Of a stretch of 64,000 nt of DNA, positions 26,517 to 34,695 are shown piece after piece (the first letter of the stretch is position 1; each line of letters opens with the position of its first letter). The notes below the pieces were generated by a model. It worked only from the letters and a program-made list of their open reading frames with translations, did not search any database and was not told the DNA's origin. The DNA comes from JAZKDW01 sp040387375 (lineage in GTDB: Bacteria > Pseudomonadota > Gammaproteobacteria > Burkholderiales > Burkholderiaceae_D): NCBI GenBank assembly GCA_040387375.1, contig JAZKDW010000022.1, positions 46,240 through 110,239 on the forward strand, read 5' to 3'. Both the position numbers and the translations under genes were made by a program.

Positions 26517-27735
26517 CAGTGCGGGCATGGGTAGCGGAGTGCATGTCGGCCGCGTGGCGGGCATTGACGTGCACCTTGACTGGAGCCTGCTGATTGTTTT
26601 TTTCCTGGTTGCCTTTTCGCTCGGCACCGCACTGTTTCCGCTGTGGCATCCGGAATGGAGCCCTGCACGGTCGTGGATGACAGGGCTGGCTGCCGCGCTG
26701 CTTTTTTTCCTGTCGGTGTTGCTGCATGAACTGTCCCATGCGCTGGTGGGACGGCGGCATGGCATTGAGGTCAAGCGCATCACGCTGTTTGTGTTCGGCG
26801 GCATGGCGCATATGGATAACGAGCCACCCACCTGGCGCGCCGAATTCTGGATGGCGATCGTCGGCCCGGTTACCAGCCTGGCGATCGGCGCCATCTGTGC
26901 CATCGCGGCGACTTACATGGCGGGGACGGCCAGCATCGATCCCGCTAACATCGAACAGACCCTTGCCGGGCTTGGCGCGGTGCCGACACTCTTGCTGTGG
27001 CTGGGGCAGATCAATATCCTGCTGGCGCTGTTCAATCTGGTTCCCGGCTTTCCGCTGGATGGCGGACGGGTGTTTCGCGCCGTTCTGTGGGGTCTTACCG
27101 GCAACTTGCGGCAGGCAACCCGCTGGGCCTCCGCCGCCGGGCAGCTATTCGCCTGGCTGCTCATCATCAGTGGCATTGCGATGATGCTGGGATTTCGCGT
27201 GCCGCTATTCGGCACCGGTTTTGTCGGCGGTTTGTGGATCAGCTTCATCGGCTGGTTTCTCAACAATGCAGCATTGGTCAGCTACCGGCAATTGCTGATC
27301 AGGGACTCCTTTCAGAATGTGCCGGTCACCAGCCTGATGCAAACCGGATTTGCGAACGTGCCGCCTGATCTGCCGGTGGACAGGCTGGTCGAGGAATATA
27401 TGCTGCACAGGGATCAGCGCGGATTCCCGGTTGTCGCGGGTGACCGGCTGGTCGGGATGGTATGCCTGGAAGACATACGCAAGCTGGACCGCGGCTTGTG
27501 GCCAGTCAGCATGGTGCGCGACATCATGACGCCGGCCGCGTCGCTGATCCAGATCAGTCCGCAAGACGATGTACTAAAAGCGCTGTCGCTGCTGGGCGAA
27601 CGCAAAGTCAATCAACTGCCGGTGGTCGGAGACGGCAGGGTGCAGGGTCTGGTGCGCCGGGAAGATATTCTCAAGTGGCTGTCGCTGCATGAAAACGCAG
27701 AGACACAAGCGGCGGCAATCGGCCTGGGCCGATGA
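26476..27735 (+). CDS. Site-2 protease (M50) with C-terminal CBS pair
   Basis: A 419-residue intramembrane zinc metalloprotease. Six or so membrane helices span residues about 30-280. The zinc site is HELSH (in SVLLHELSHALVGRRHG), and the third ligand lies in NLVPGFPLDGGRVFRA. Two CBS motifs follow (about 290-410), with GFPVVAGDRLVGMVCLEDI and NQLPVVGDGRVQGLV. The ATG at 26476 overlaps the CBS gene by 41 bases; an ATG at 26527, after that gene's stop, is also plausible. The sporulation and stress members of this group (SpoIVFB-like with CBS) respond to nucleotides through CBS. Natural substrate unknown; neighbours point to envelope stress. Confidence 0.88.
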   Translation: MEHHKQAAGSDRTDSAGMGSGVHVGRVAGIDVHLDWSLLIVFFLVAFSLGTALFPLWHPEWSPARSWMTGLAAALLFFLSVLLHELSHALVGRRHGIEVKRITLFVFGGMAHMDNEPPTWRAEFWMAIVGPVTSLAIGAICAIAATYMAGTASIDPANIEQTLAGLGAVPTLLLWLGQINILLALFNLVPGFPLDGGRVFRAVLWGLTGNLRQATRWASAAGQLFAWLLIISGIAMMLGFRVPLFGTGFVGGLWISFIGWFLNNAALVSYRQLLIRDSFQNVPVTSLMQTGFANVPPDLPVDRLVEEYMLHRDQRGFPVVAGDRLVGMVCLEDIRKLDRGLWPVSMVRDIMTPAASLIQISPQDDVLKALSLLGERKVNQLPVVGDGRVQGLVRREDILKWLSLHENAETQAAAIGLGR

Positions 27736-27737
27736 AC

Positions 27738-27900
27738 TAAGAGCCTATCCCAGTAGGTCAAGTCGTCGTGGCGGGGCGCTTTGCGTCCGGCACTGCGTTG
27801 TGTCTCCTTGCCATGGCTAGCCATGTCGCGTCGCCACGCCTTGTTCCGAACGCAAATCACCTCCGCCACAACTGACTCGACCTACTGGGATAGGCTCTAA
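27738..27900. repeat. Palindromic MITE-like element of about 163 bp
   Basis: The ends are near-perfect inverted repeats of about 36 bases beginning TAGAGCCTATCCCAGTAGG. The similarity continues inward (TTTGCGTCCGG against TTTGCGTTCGG, and a central ATGGCTAGCCAT), so nearly the whole sequence can fold into one long hairpin. It has no coding capacity. It stands two bases after the site-2 protease stop codon. Such structures are typical of non-autonomous transposable elements; no parent IS with these ends is in the window. Confidence 0.75.
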
Positions 27901-28046
27901 AATTTACCCGTTTTTGAAACAAATTTTACGAAACGCCAACCAGCGCCGACGCAGGATGAGGGCCGCGCATTGGTACGGAAGATGCAAGCGGTGTACACCG
28001 CGTGTGCCGCACCCCGGCGCCATGCCCTCCAGAAAGGGAATCTTCC

Positions 28047-28361
28047 GTGAAAAAGCCGATCTTCCTGCTGTCCATTCCCTTCTCGTTTTTCCTGGGCGCT
28101 TGCGCGCCGACGCAGACGTCGTGCTCCACAGGCCAGACGATCGACGATGCCTCGATTACCGCTTTGGTAAAAACCGACATCGCGAAGACGCAGGGCGTGG
28201 ATCAAGCGGCGGCGATCAACGTCGATACCTACCGCGGCGTGGTATCCCTGGCCGGCTTCGTCGATACCGAGCAGCAGCGGCGCACCGCGTCGGAGGTTGC
28301 AGCGCGCGCACCGGGCGTCGAGAAAGTCGTGAACAATTTGCAGCTCAAGAAGCAGCCATGA
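28047..28361 (+). CDS. BON-domain lipoprotein
   Basis: A 104-residue predicted lipoprotein. I choose the GTG at 28047 because AAAGGGAA precedes it and the signal peptide KKPIFLLSIPFSFFLGAC starts there; lipidation is expected at the Cys of FLGAC. Residues about 35-102 form one BON domain (DDASITALVKTDIAKTQG, GVVSLAGFVDTEQQ, PGVEKVVNNLQLK), a fold that binds phospholipid or other membrane surfaces, as in OsmY and DolP. Only ten bases separate its stop from the start of the tamA-like gene, so it is probably the first gene of a BON-tamA-tamB operon. Confidence 0.86.
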   Translation: MKKPIFLLSIPFSFFLGACAPTQTSCSTGQTIDDASITALVKTDIAKTQGVDQAAAINVDTYRGVVSLAGFVDTEQQRRTASEVAARAPGVEKVVNNLQLKKQP

Positions 28362-28371
28362 CCAGCCGGCG

Positions 28372-30171
28372 GTGAAAACACTGGTGCATCTCCGGCTTGC
28401 CACCGTCTTCCCGCGCTGCGTCCCGCTGTTTCTGGTCTGCCTGTTCTTATGCCTGGCCGGACCTGCCGCACATGCCGCCTACCGGGTGGAACTCGAAGCG
28501 CCTGCGCCGTTGAAAGAATTGTTGAGCACACATCTGGACCTGATGCGCTACCGCGAACGGGAAGACATCAATGCCGACCAGTTCAGTTTCATGATCGCCA
28601 CTGCCGCCGATCAGGTCGCGCGGCTGGCATCGACAGAAGGTTATTTCTCGACGAATACCAAGGTCGAGGTAGACCGCGCGAGCGGTACGACGGTGGTGCG
28701 CCTGCGCGTCGATGCCGGAGCGAGAACCAGGGTGTCGCAGGTGGACATCGACGTCACCGGCGCCGCAAGCAGACAGTCCCCGGCCCAGGTCGCCGCCATC
28801 CATCGGCAGTGGCCGTTAAGGGCTGGTGAACCGTTCCGGCAGCCAGACTGGGCCGAGGCAAAACAATCCGGCCTGGAAATCCTGCATCAGGTGCGTTACC
28901 CGGCAGCGCGCATTGCCGATTCCGAAGCGCTTGTCAATGCTGACAGGCAGCAGGCGGCACTGGCCATCAGCTACGACAGCGGCCCGCTGTTTACGGTCGG
29001 CGAACCGGTCATCAGCGGCACCAGCCGTTATCCCGAGCGCATCATCCGCAATCTCAATCCACTGCGAATCGGCGAGGAATACAGCGTCGAGCGCCTGCTC
29101 GAATTCCAGCGGCAGGTCCTGAGAACACCCTACTTCAGCAACGTCGTGGTCGACATCGACAAGAATCCGTCGAATGCAGAGCGGGCGCCGGTCCAGGTCG
29201 CGGTGACGGAATTTCCGACGCAACGCATCAGCGGCGGCGCCGGTTTTACCACCGATACCGGTGCCCATCTCGAGGGTCTTTATTCGCACACCGATGTGCT
29301 GGGACGCGCCTGGGTGCTGGATGCGCAAACCAGGCTGGAGCAGCGGCGGCAGTTCGGCGCGCTGGATCTGGCCATGCCGCCCGCCCGCGGAGGTTTCATA
29401 CACAGCATGCATGGGTCGATCGAGCGCACCACGCTGGAAGGCGTCGATCTGCGCAGCCGGCGCCTGCGCGTGCGCCGGGCGCGCACTTCGGACAAACGAG
29501 ATACCGCGTATTCCATCGAGTATTACCGCGACAAGCTGGAGCAGTTGAGCGGCGCGCCGCTGCCGCCCGACATCGTGGCCGAACCCGGCAGCCATCAGGC
29601 GCTGGTGGCCGGTTTCGAAAGGACCCGGCGCCAGGTCGACGATCTGCTGTTTCCGCGCAAGGGGCGCATGGTTTTCCTGCAGGCCGGTGTGGCGATAAAG
29701 GGCGTGCTGACCGACCAGACTTTTTTCAGGACGTATGCAAGGCTGCGTGAATACGTGCCGATCGGCCGCCGCGACCTGGTGATCTTGCGGGCGGAACTGG
29801 GCGCGGTCGTCACCAAGGGCGGCAATGCGGCCATTCCGGCCTCGCTGCTGTTCCGCGCCGGCGGCAACGAATCGGTGCGCGGCTACAGTTACCAGAGCAT
29901 CGGCATCGAGCGCGGCGGCACCGTGTATCCCGCGCGTTATCTCGCCACCGGCGGCGCCGAATACCAGCACTGGATTTCCGAACGCTGGGGTGGCGCCGTG
30001 TTCTATGACGTCGGTTTGGCAAGCGACAGCTGGCACGGCAAATCCCTGTTCCATGGCATAGGATTCGGCGTCCGCTGGCACAGTCCGGTGGGCCGCCTGC
30101 AGGCCGACCTCGCGTATGGATTCCAGGACAATAAAATCCGCCCGCACCTGTCGCTAGGCGCGGCCTTCTGA
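28372..30171 (+). CDS. tamA: Outer-membrane translocation and assembly protein TamA
   Basis: A 599-residue Omp85-superfamily protein. A signal peptide (LFLVCLFLCLAGPAAHA) leads into POTRA domains over about residues 36-275 (for example YRVELEAPAPLKELLSTHL and FTVGEPVISGTSRYPERI). The C-terminal half is the 16-strand bacterial surface antigen barrel, with LLFRAGGNESVRGYSYQSIG at the conserved lid-lock region and the closing strand ending HLSLGAAF with terminal Phe, the usual barrel-assembly signal. The start is a GTG. The tamB gene follows after one base, giving the standard pair. Confidence 0.92.
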   Translation: MKTLVHLRLATVFPRCVPLFLVCLFLCLAGPAAHAAYRVELEAPAPLKELLSTHLDLMRYREREDINADQFSFMIATAADQVARLASTEGYFSTNTKVEVDRASGTTVVRLRVDAGARTRVSQVDIDVTGAASRQSPAQVAAIHRQWPLRAGEPFRQPDWAEAKQSGLEILHQVRYPAARIADSEALVNADRQQAALAISYDSGPLFTVGEPVISGTSRYPERIIRNLNPLRIGEEYSVERLLEFQRQVLRTPYFSNVVVDIDKNPSNAERAPVQVAVTEFPTQRISGGAGFTTDTGAHLEGLYSHTDVLGRAWVLDAQTRLEQRRQFGALDLAMPPARGGFIHSMHGSIERTTLEGVDLRSRRLRVRRARTSDKRDTAYSIEYYRDKLEQLSGAPLPPDIVAEPGSHQALVAGFERTRRQVDDLLFPRKGRMVFLQAGVAIKGVLTDQTFFRTYARLREYVPIGRRDLVILRAELGAVVTKGGNAAIPASLLFRAGGNESVRGYSYQSIGIERGGTVYPARYLATGGAEYQHWISERWGGAVFYDVGLASDSWHGKSLFHGIGFGVRWHSPVGRLQADLAYGFQDNKIRPHLSLGAAF

Positions 30172-30172
30172 C

Positions 30173-33100
30173 ATGCGCAACACATCTTCATCCCCCAATC
30201 AGGCTCCCGCCAGGCGCCGGCTGCCATGGATCGCGGCGGCGCTGGCCGCGCTGGTTTTGGCGCTGGCCGCCCTGATGCTGGTGGCGCTGCAGACCGAATG
30301 GGGCGCGCGCATGCTGTGGCAGACGGCATCCCGAATGACGCAGGGACAATTGTCAGGCGAGTTTGCCGGCGGCACGCTGAGCAGCGGCATCAGGCTGCGC
30401 AATGTCGTTTACCGGGACGACAGCAAGCTGGTCAGCATCGACCGGCTGGAATCCGGCTGGCGCCTGGTGCGTTCGCCGCTGACGCTGATCGTGCAGTTCC
30501 TGCACCTGGGCACGGTCGATATCACCCTGTTTCCAGCGCCGCCGGCGCCGCGCACGCTGCCGCGCCAACTCACGCTGCCGCTGGCAATCGAAGTGCAGAA
30601 CGCCACCGTAAGCCAGCTTGCCATTCATCAGGATGGGCAAACAATGCGCAGCAGCGATATCCGTCTGCAGGCCCGCTCCGACCGGGTGCGGCACGCGATT
30701 ACGCTGGTACAGGCGCTGACGCCGCAGGGAACCGCCACCGCGGCGCTGCGTCTCAACGGCAGGCCGCCCTTCGATGTCGCCGGCACGGCGGGCCTGAGCG
30801 GCAAATACGATGAGACGCCCTATCGTCTCGATGCCCGTCTTTCCGGCACCTTGCGGGCGCTGCGCATCCAGCTCGATGTCAAGGCAAACAATCTTGACGG
30901 CCAGGCGACGATCGAGGCGACGCCGTTTTCTGCCATTCCGTTCCGCCGCGCGCGAGTCAGCATCCGCGGACTCAATCCGCAGGCATTCAATGCAGAGTGG
31001 CCGCGCGCCGACCTGAACATTCATGCCCTGCTCGCACCCGTCGAGAAGCGCGCAGGCGATCTGACGCCACAGGCCGTCGCCGGATCGGTGTCGATGACCA
31101 ATGCGCAATCGGGCGCAATTGACAGAGGTTTGCTGCCGCTCGTGTCCGCAAGCGCCGATCTGGTGCTGGACGCCAGGCGGCAACAGGTATCGCGCATCAC
31201 CATCACGCTGCCAGGCAAGGCCACTGTCACGGGCGGCGGCGACCTCCGCGACGGGCAAGGGAAACTGGCGCTGCAGGTGAGCCGCCTTGACCTGCACGCA
31301 CTGTACACCACACTGCGGCCATCGCAACTGAGCGGCCCCCTCGCCGTGCGCTTCGCAGGCGACACGCAACATGTGGAACTGACACTGGCCGGCCCGGCGC
31401 TTGCTGTCGCGGCGCAAGCGGCGCTGGATCCGCAACGGATCGTGCTGCATTCGGCGCTGGTGCGGGCCGGTGCGGCGCAACTCGCACTCAGCGGCACGCT
31501 GGCGCGCGATGCGCAAGCGGCGTACTCGGTTACCGGCAGCCTGCGCGACGTTAACCCTTTCCAGTTCCTCACCCCGCTGCCGCGCATCAGGAACCGCAAC
31601 GCGCGCATCAATGCCGACGTCGACGTCCACGGCTTCTTGAATCCGTCGCTGAGCGCGCACATCCAGTTCGACGTGCGCGACAGCATGTATGCCAATCTGC
31701 CGATGACCGGCGGCGGCACCGTGCAGATCGAAGGCAGGCAGTTGCTGCCGAGCGCAGCGCAGCTCTCGATCGCCGGCAATACACTGCGGCTCGATGGCAG
31801 TTTTGGTGCGCCGGGCAACCGGGCGCCGGGCAACCGGGCGCCGGGCAGCCGGCTTGTTTTTGCCATCGATGCGCCGGCGCTGGACCGGCTCGGGTTCGGA
31901 TGGTCGGGCCTGCTGCGTCTGAACGGCGAGATCGGCGGCACGCTGGAGCGTCCTCTCGTAGACGTCCGCTACCAGGCGGAAAATCTCGCGTTCGGCGCCT
32001 ACCGGCTGGACTCGCTTAGCGGCGCCGCGCACACTACCGGTGTCCCTGGCGCCACCCCGAATGCGCGCGTAAAGCTCGACCTGAACGCACGCGGCGTGCG
32101 CGGCGGCGACCTCCGTCTCGACAGCCTCGACGCCGGCATCGGCGGCACGTATGCGGACCATGCGATTCGCATAACCGCCACCGGCAGCGTGCGCGGCGAA
32201 GCGCTGGACCTGACACTCGCGGCGCAAGGACGGCTGCAGGAGGAGACACAGGGCCTGGCCTGGGACGGCGTGCTGCGGACCCTTGAGAATCGCGGCGTCC
32301 CCCGCGTATCGCTGGCGTCGCCGCTGCCGCTCGGCGTGGGGCCGGGACGGTTGACCCTGGGTGCAGGCCGGCTGACGATCGCGCAGGCAGCGATCGATCT
32401 GAAAAGCTTGCGCTACGAGCCTGGCCTGATCAGTTCCGAAGGCGCGGTGAGCGCGCTCGATGCCGGCCGCCTGCTGGCCTGGTGGCGGCGGTTCACCGGC
32501 GCGTCACAGCCCTTCTCCACCGATCTGCTTCTCGACGGCAGCTGGAACGTGATGCTTGCCGACCGCGCCGACGGTTTTATCAACATCACGCGACGCCGCG
32601 GCGACCTGCGCCTGGCCGGCGACATCGCGCTCGGACTGAACACGCTGTCGCTGCGCGCCGTTCTGCAAGCCGACCGGGTCATGCTCGATGTGCAGGCCGG
32701 GGCGCAGCGCATCGGCACGCTGCGCGGACAGGGACAGATCGGGCTGCAGCGCGCGGACGGGCGGATCGCGCTGACGCCGCAGGCGCCGGTGTCGGCCCGC
32801 ATTACCGCCGCCATGCCTCGCCTGCGAACCCTGGCGTCGCTGACCGGCCCGCGCATCGCGCTCGATGGCAGCCTCGGCATGGATCTTGCAGTGGCCGGCA
32901 CGCTGGGCGAACCCATCCTGTCGGGCACGGTGGCGGCAGACGCTCTTGCATTGACACTGTTTGATCAGGGGGTGCGGCTGCGCGACGGTGTTGCCCGGCT
33001 CCGCCTCGCCGACAATATCGTGGAGCTGCAGCGGCTGGAATTTTTCGGCGGCGAGGGAACCCTGCGCGTCAGCGGCCGCGTTCCGCTGGACCGTAGCGCG

Positions 33101-34069
33101 CGGGGGCTGCGCGCCACCATCGTCGCCGACAAACTGCAACTATTGACCAGCCCGTCCGCGCAAATGACGGTGTCCGGCAGGGCCGAGGCCACCGATGCGA
33201 GCGGTCAGATGCTGGTGACCGGCAAGTTCATCGCCGATCGTGCCCTGTTCAGCAGGCCGGAACAGGCCGCACCCGCGCTCGACGACGATGTGGTGGTGAT
33301 CCGCGGCGGCAAGCCGTCAACTGGCGCCGCGCGCGGCAAGGCGGGTCTGCCCGGCCCGTTCACGCCGGCGATCAATATCGAATTTGGCCTGGGCGACAAT
33401 TTTCACTTCGAGGGATCGGGCGCCGACCTGCGCCTGGCAGGCAGGCTGACCTTGCGCAGCGAACCTGGCGCGCCGCCGCAGGCGTTCGGCACGGTGCAGG
33501 TGGTCGAAGGCAGCTACGAAGCATTCGGCACCGAGCTTGTGATCGAACACGGCGTGATCAATTTCCAGGGATCGCTGCGCAACCCGAACGTGAATATCCT
33601 CGCCATGCGCCGCGAACAGGACGTCGCCGCCGGCGTGCAGCTAACCGGCAACGTGCGGCAGCCACGCGTCCAACTGGTGTCGGAGCCCGACCTGCCGGCC
33701 GACGACAAGCTGTCATGGCTGGTATTCGGACGCAGCAGCGGCGCCACGCCGGGACAGGCGGAGAACCTGGCCGAGGGAGCGGCGCTTGGCCTGCTCAACA
33801 TGTTGGGCACCGGGCCCATCGCAAAAACCCTCGGACTCGACGAGCTCTCCATCGGCGAGACCGAAATGGGCCTGGCCGGAACGCAGGTGGTCAATCTCGG
33901 CAAGGAAATTTCAGACCGTCTTTATATCGGTTATGAACAAGGCCTCACCGGCGCCACGAGTGTGTTGAAGCTGACGTATGAACTGACACGGAACTGGTCG
34001 GTGATACTGCGCGGCGGAACGGTGACCGGTCTGGATGTGTTCTACAGCAGGCGATTCGATGGCAAGTGA
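30173..34069 (+). CDS. tamB: Translocation and assembly module protein TamB
   Basis: A 1298-residue AsmA-like/DUF490 protein. One N-terminal helix (LPWIAAALAALVLALAALML) anchors it in the inner membrane. The long middle part is repetitive beta-rich sequence forming a hydrophobic groove across the periplasm, as in TamB, YhdP and other bridge-like lipid transfer proteins. The conserved C-terminal domain (about 930-1298) carries the family pattern ELVIEHGVINFQGSLRNPNV, PDLPADDKLSWLVFGR and the closing YEQGLTGATSVLKLTYEL, then FYSRRFDGK. It works with TamA in outer-membrane assembly and anterograde phospholipid transport. Near 31810-31850 a short in-frame GNRAP tandem repeat is present. Confidence 0.92.
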   Translation: MRNTSSSPNQAPARRRLPWIAAALAALVLALAALMLVALQTEWGARMLWQTASRMTQGQLSGEFAGGTLSSGIRLRNVVYRDDSKLVSIDRLESGWRLVRSPLTLIVQFLHLGTVDITLFPAPPAPRTLPRQLTLPLAIEVQNATVSQLAIHQDGQTMRSSDIRLQARSDRVRHAITLVQALTPQGTATAALRLNGRPPFDVAGTAGLSGKYDETPYRLDARLSGTLRALRIQLDVKANNLDGQATIEATPFSAIPFRRARVSIRGLNPQAFNAEWPRADLNIHALLAPVEKRAGDLTPQAVAGSVSMTNAQSGAIDRGLLPLVSASADLVLDARRQQVSRITITLPGKATVTGGGDLRDGQGKLALQVSRLDLHALYTTLRPSQLSGPLAVRFAGDTQHVELTLAGPALAVAAQAALDPQRIVLHSALVRAGAAQLALSGTLARDAQAAYSVTGSLRDVNPFQFLTPLPRIRNRNARINADVDVHGFLNPSLSAHIQFDVRDSMYANLPMTGGGTVQIEGRQLLPSAAQLSIAGNTLRLDGSFGAPGNRAPGNRAPGSRLVFAIDAPALDRLGFGWSGLLRLNGEIGGTLERPLVDVRYQAENLAFGAYRLDSLSGAAHTTGVPGATPNARVKLDLNARGVRGGDLRLDSLDAGIGGTYADHAIRITATGSVRGEALDLTLAAQGRLQEETQGLAWDGVLRTLENRGVPRVSLASPLPLGVGPGRLTLGAGRLTIAQAAIDLKSLRYEPGLISSEGAVSALDAGRLLAWWRRFTGASQPFSTDLLLDGSWNVMLADRADGFINITRRRGDLRLAGDIALGLNTLSLRAVLQADRVMLDVQAGAQRIGTLRGQGQIGLQRADGRIALTPQAPVSARITAAMPRLRTLASLTGPRIALDGSLGMDLAVAGTLGEPILSGTVAADALALTLFDQGVRLRDGVARLRLADNIVELQRLEFFGGEGTLRVSGRVPLDRSARGLRATIVADKLQLLTSPSAQMTVSGRAEATDASGQMLVTGKFIADRALFSRPEQAAPALDDDVVVIRGGKPSTGAARGKAGLPGPFTPAINIEFGLGDNFHFEGSGADLRLAGRLTLRSEPGAPPQAFGTVQVVEGSYEAFGTELVIEHGVINFQGSLRNPNVNILAMRREQDVAAGVQLTGNVRQPRVQLVSEPDLPADDKLSWLVFGRSSGATPGQAENLAEGAALGLLNMLGTGPIAKTLGLDELSIGETEMGLAGTQVVNLGKEISDRLYIGYEQGLTGATSVLKLTYELTRNWSVILRGGTVTGLDVFYSRRFDGK

Positions 34070-34226
34070 ATCATTTTCTGCTTACCGAAAACTTCACCTC
34101 ATCTTCCGGCACATACAGCATCACAACCTGAAATGAATGTATGCTTGCGGAATGACATCCTGCCGATGCACACCGGTCTGGAATATTGCACGATCATTTC
34201 AAAAAGGCAGACAAAGGGAACCGGCA

Positions 34227-34573
34227 ATGCGCAAGCTCATCAACATCATCGGCTTTATTAGCTTCAGCGGTCTTGCCGGCGCTGCCGCGGCGGCCGAGCT
34301 GTCCGGATTCACCAATCAGCAAAGCGTGACGGGACTGAAGGACGCGCTCAGCCAGGGCGCGGCAAACGCGGTGGCCAATCCGGGCCGGCCAGAAAGGCCG
34401 CCGCCAGCGGGCTTATTAAGGGCAACGACTTGCGGATCGAAAATTATGTGACGCAGAAGGCGCTGGACGGACTCTACCTGATGATGGCCGAGCAAGAGAA
34501 AGCGTTCCGGCAAAATCCGGTGCAGGCGGGCAGCGACCTGGCGAAGCGGATATTCGAGTCGATGCGGCGCTGA
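34227..34573 (+). pseudogene. DUF4197 gene with a large internal deletion and frameshift
   Basis: The two ends of a DUF4197 protein are still readable but the middle is gone. From the ATG at 34227 the sequence gives a signal peptide (MRKLINIIGFISFSGLAG...AAAA) and ELSGFTNQQSVTGLKDALSQ, then breaks at about 34383. From 34412, in another frame, it resumes as LIKGNDLRIENYVTQKALDG and LYLMMAEQEKAFRQNP and ends at the normal C-terminus SDLAKRIFESMRR. About 120 residues are missing compared with the usual length of about 230. The 28 bases between the parts are GC-rich. The intact protein would be a periplasmic protein of unknown role. Confidence 0.8.
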
Positions 34574-34628
34574 GTCGGCCCCCAGGTCAGGTTTTCTGCG
34601 GCGCATTTTATTCCACCCTATGCTTTTC

Positions 34629-34652
34629 TGCAAGGATGCGGGAATAGATTAG
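34629..34652 (+). repeat. Solo copy of the IS4-element terminal repeat
   Basis: TGCAAGGATGCGGGAATAGA and the next four bases (TTAG) match the right end of the IS4-family element at 16088-17608 at 21 of 24 positions. No transposase or second end is close by. Directly before it is ATTCCACCCTA, which resembles the tail of a GTAG-type REP. Both look like leftovers of past insertions beside the deleted DUF4197 gene. Confidence 0.5.
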
Positions 34653-34695
34653 GACATCGGGGATAATTCCTCCTGGCCAGACAATTCGGGAAAAA

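Noticed and set aside
28816..30147. Minus-strand reading frame of 443 codons
   Set aside because: A shadow of tamA with no recognisable domain.
30353..32227. Minus-strand reading frame of 624 codons
   Set aside because: A shadow of tamB; arginine- and alanine-rich with no motif, while tamB on the plus strand is complete.
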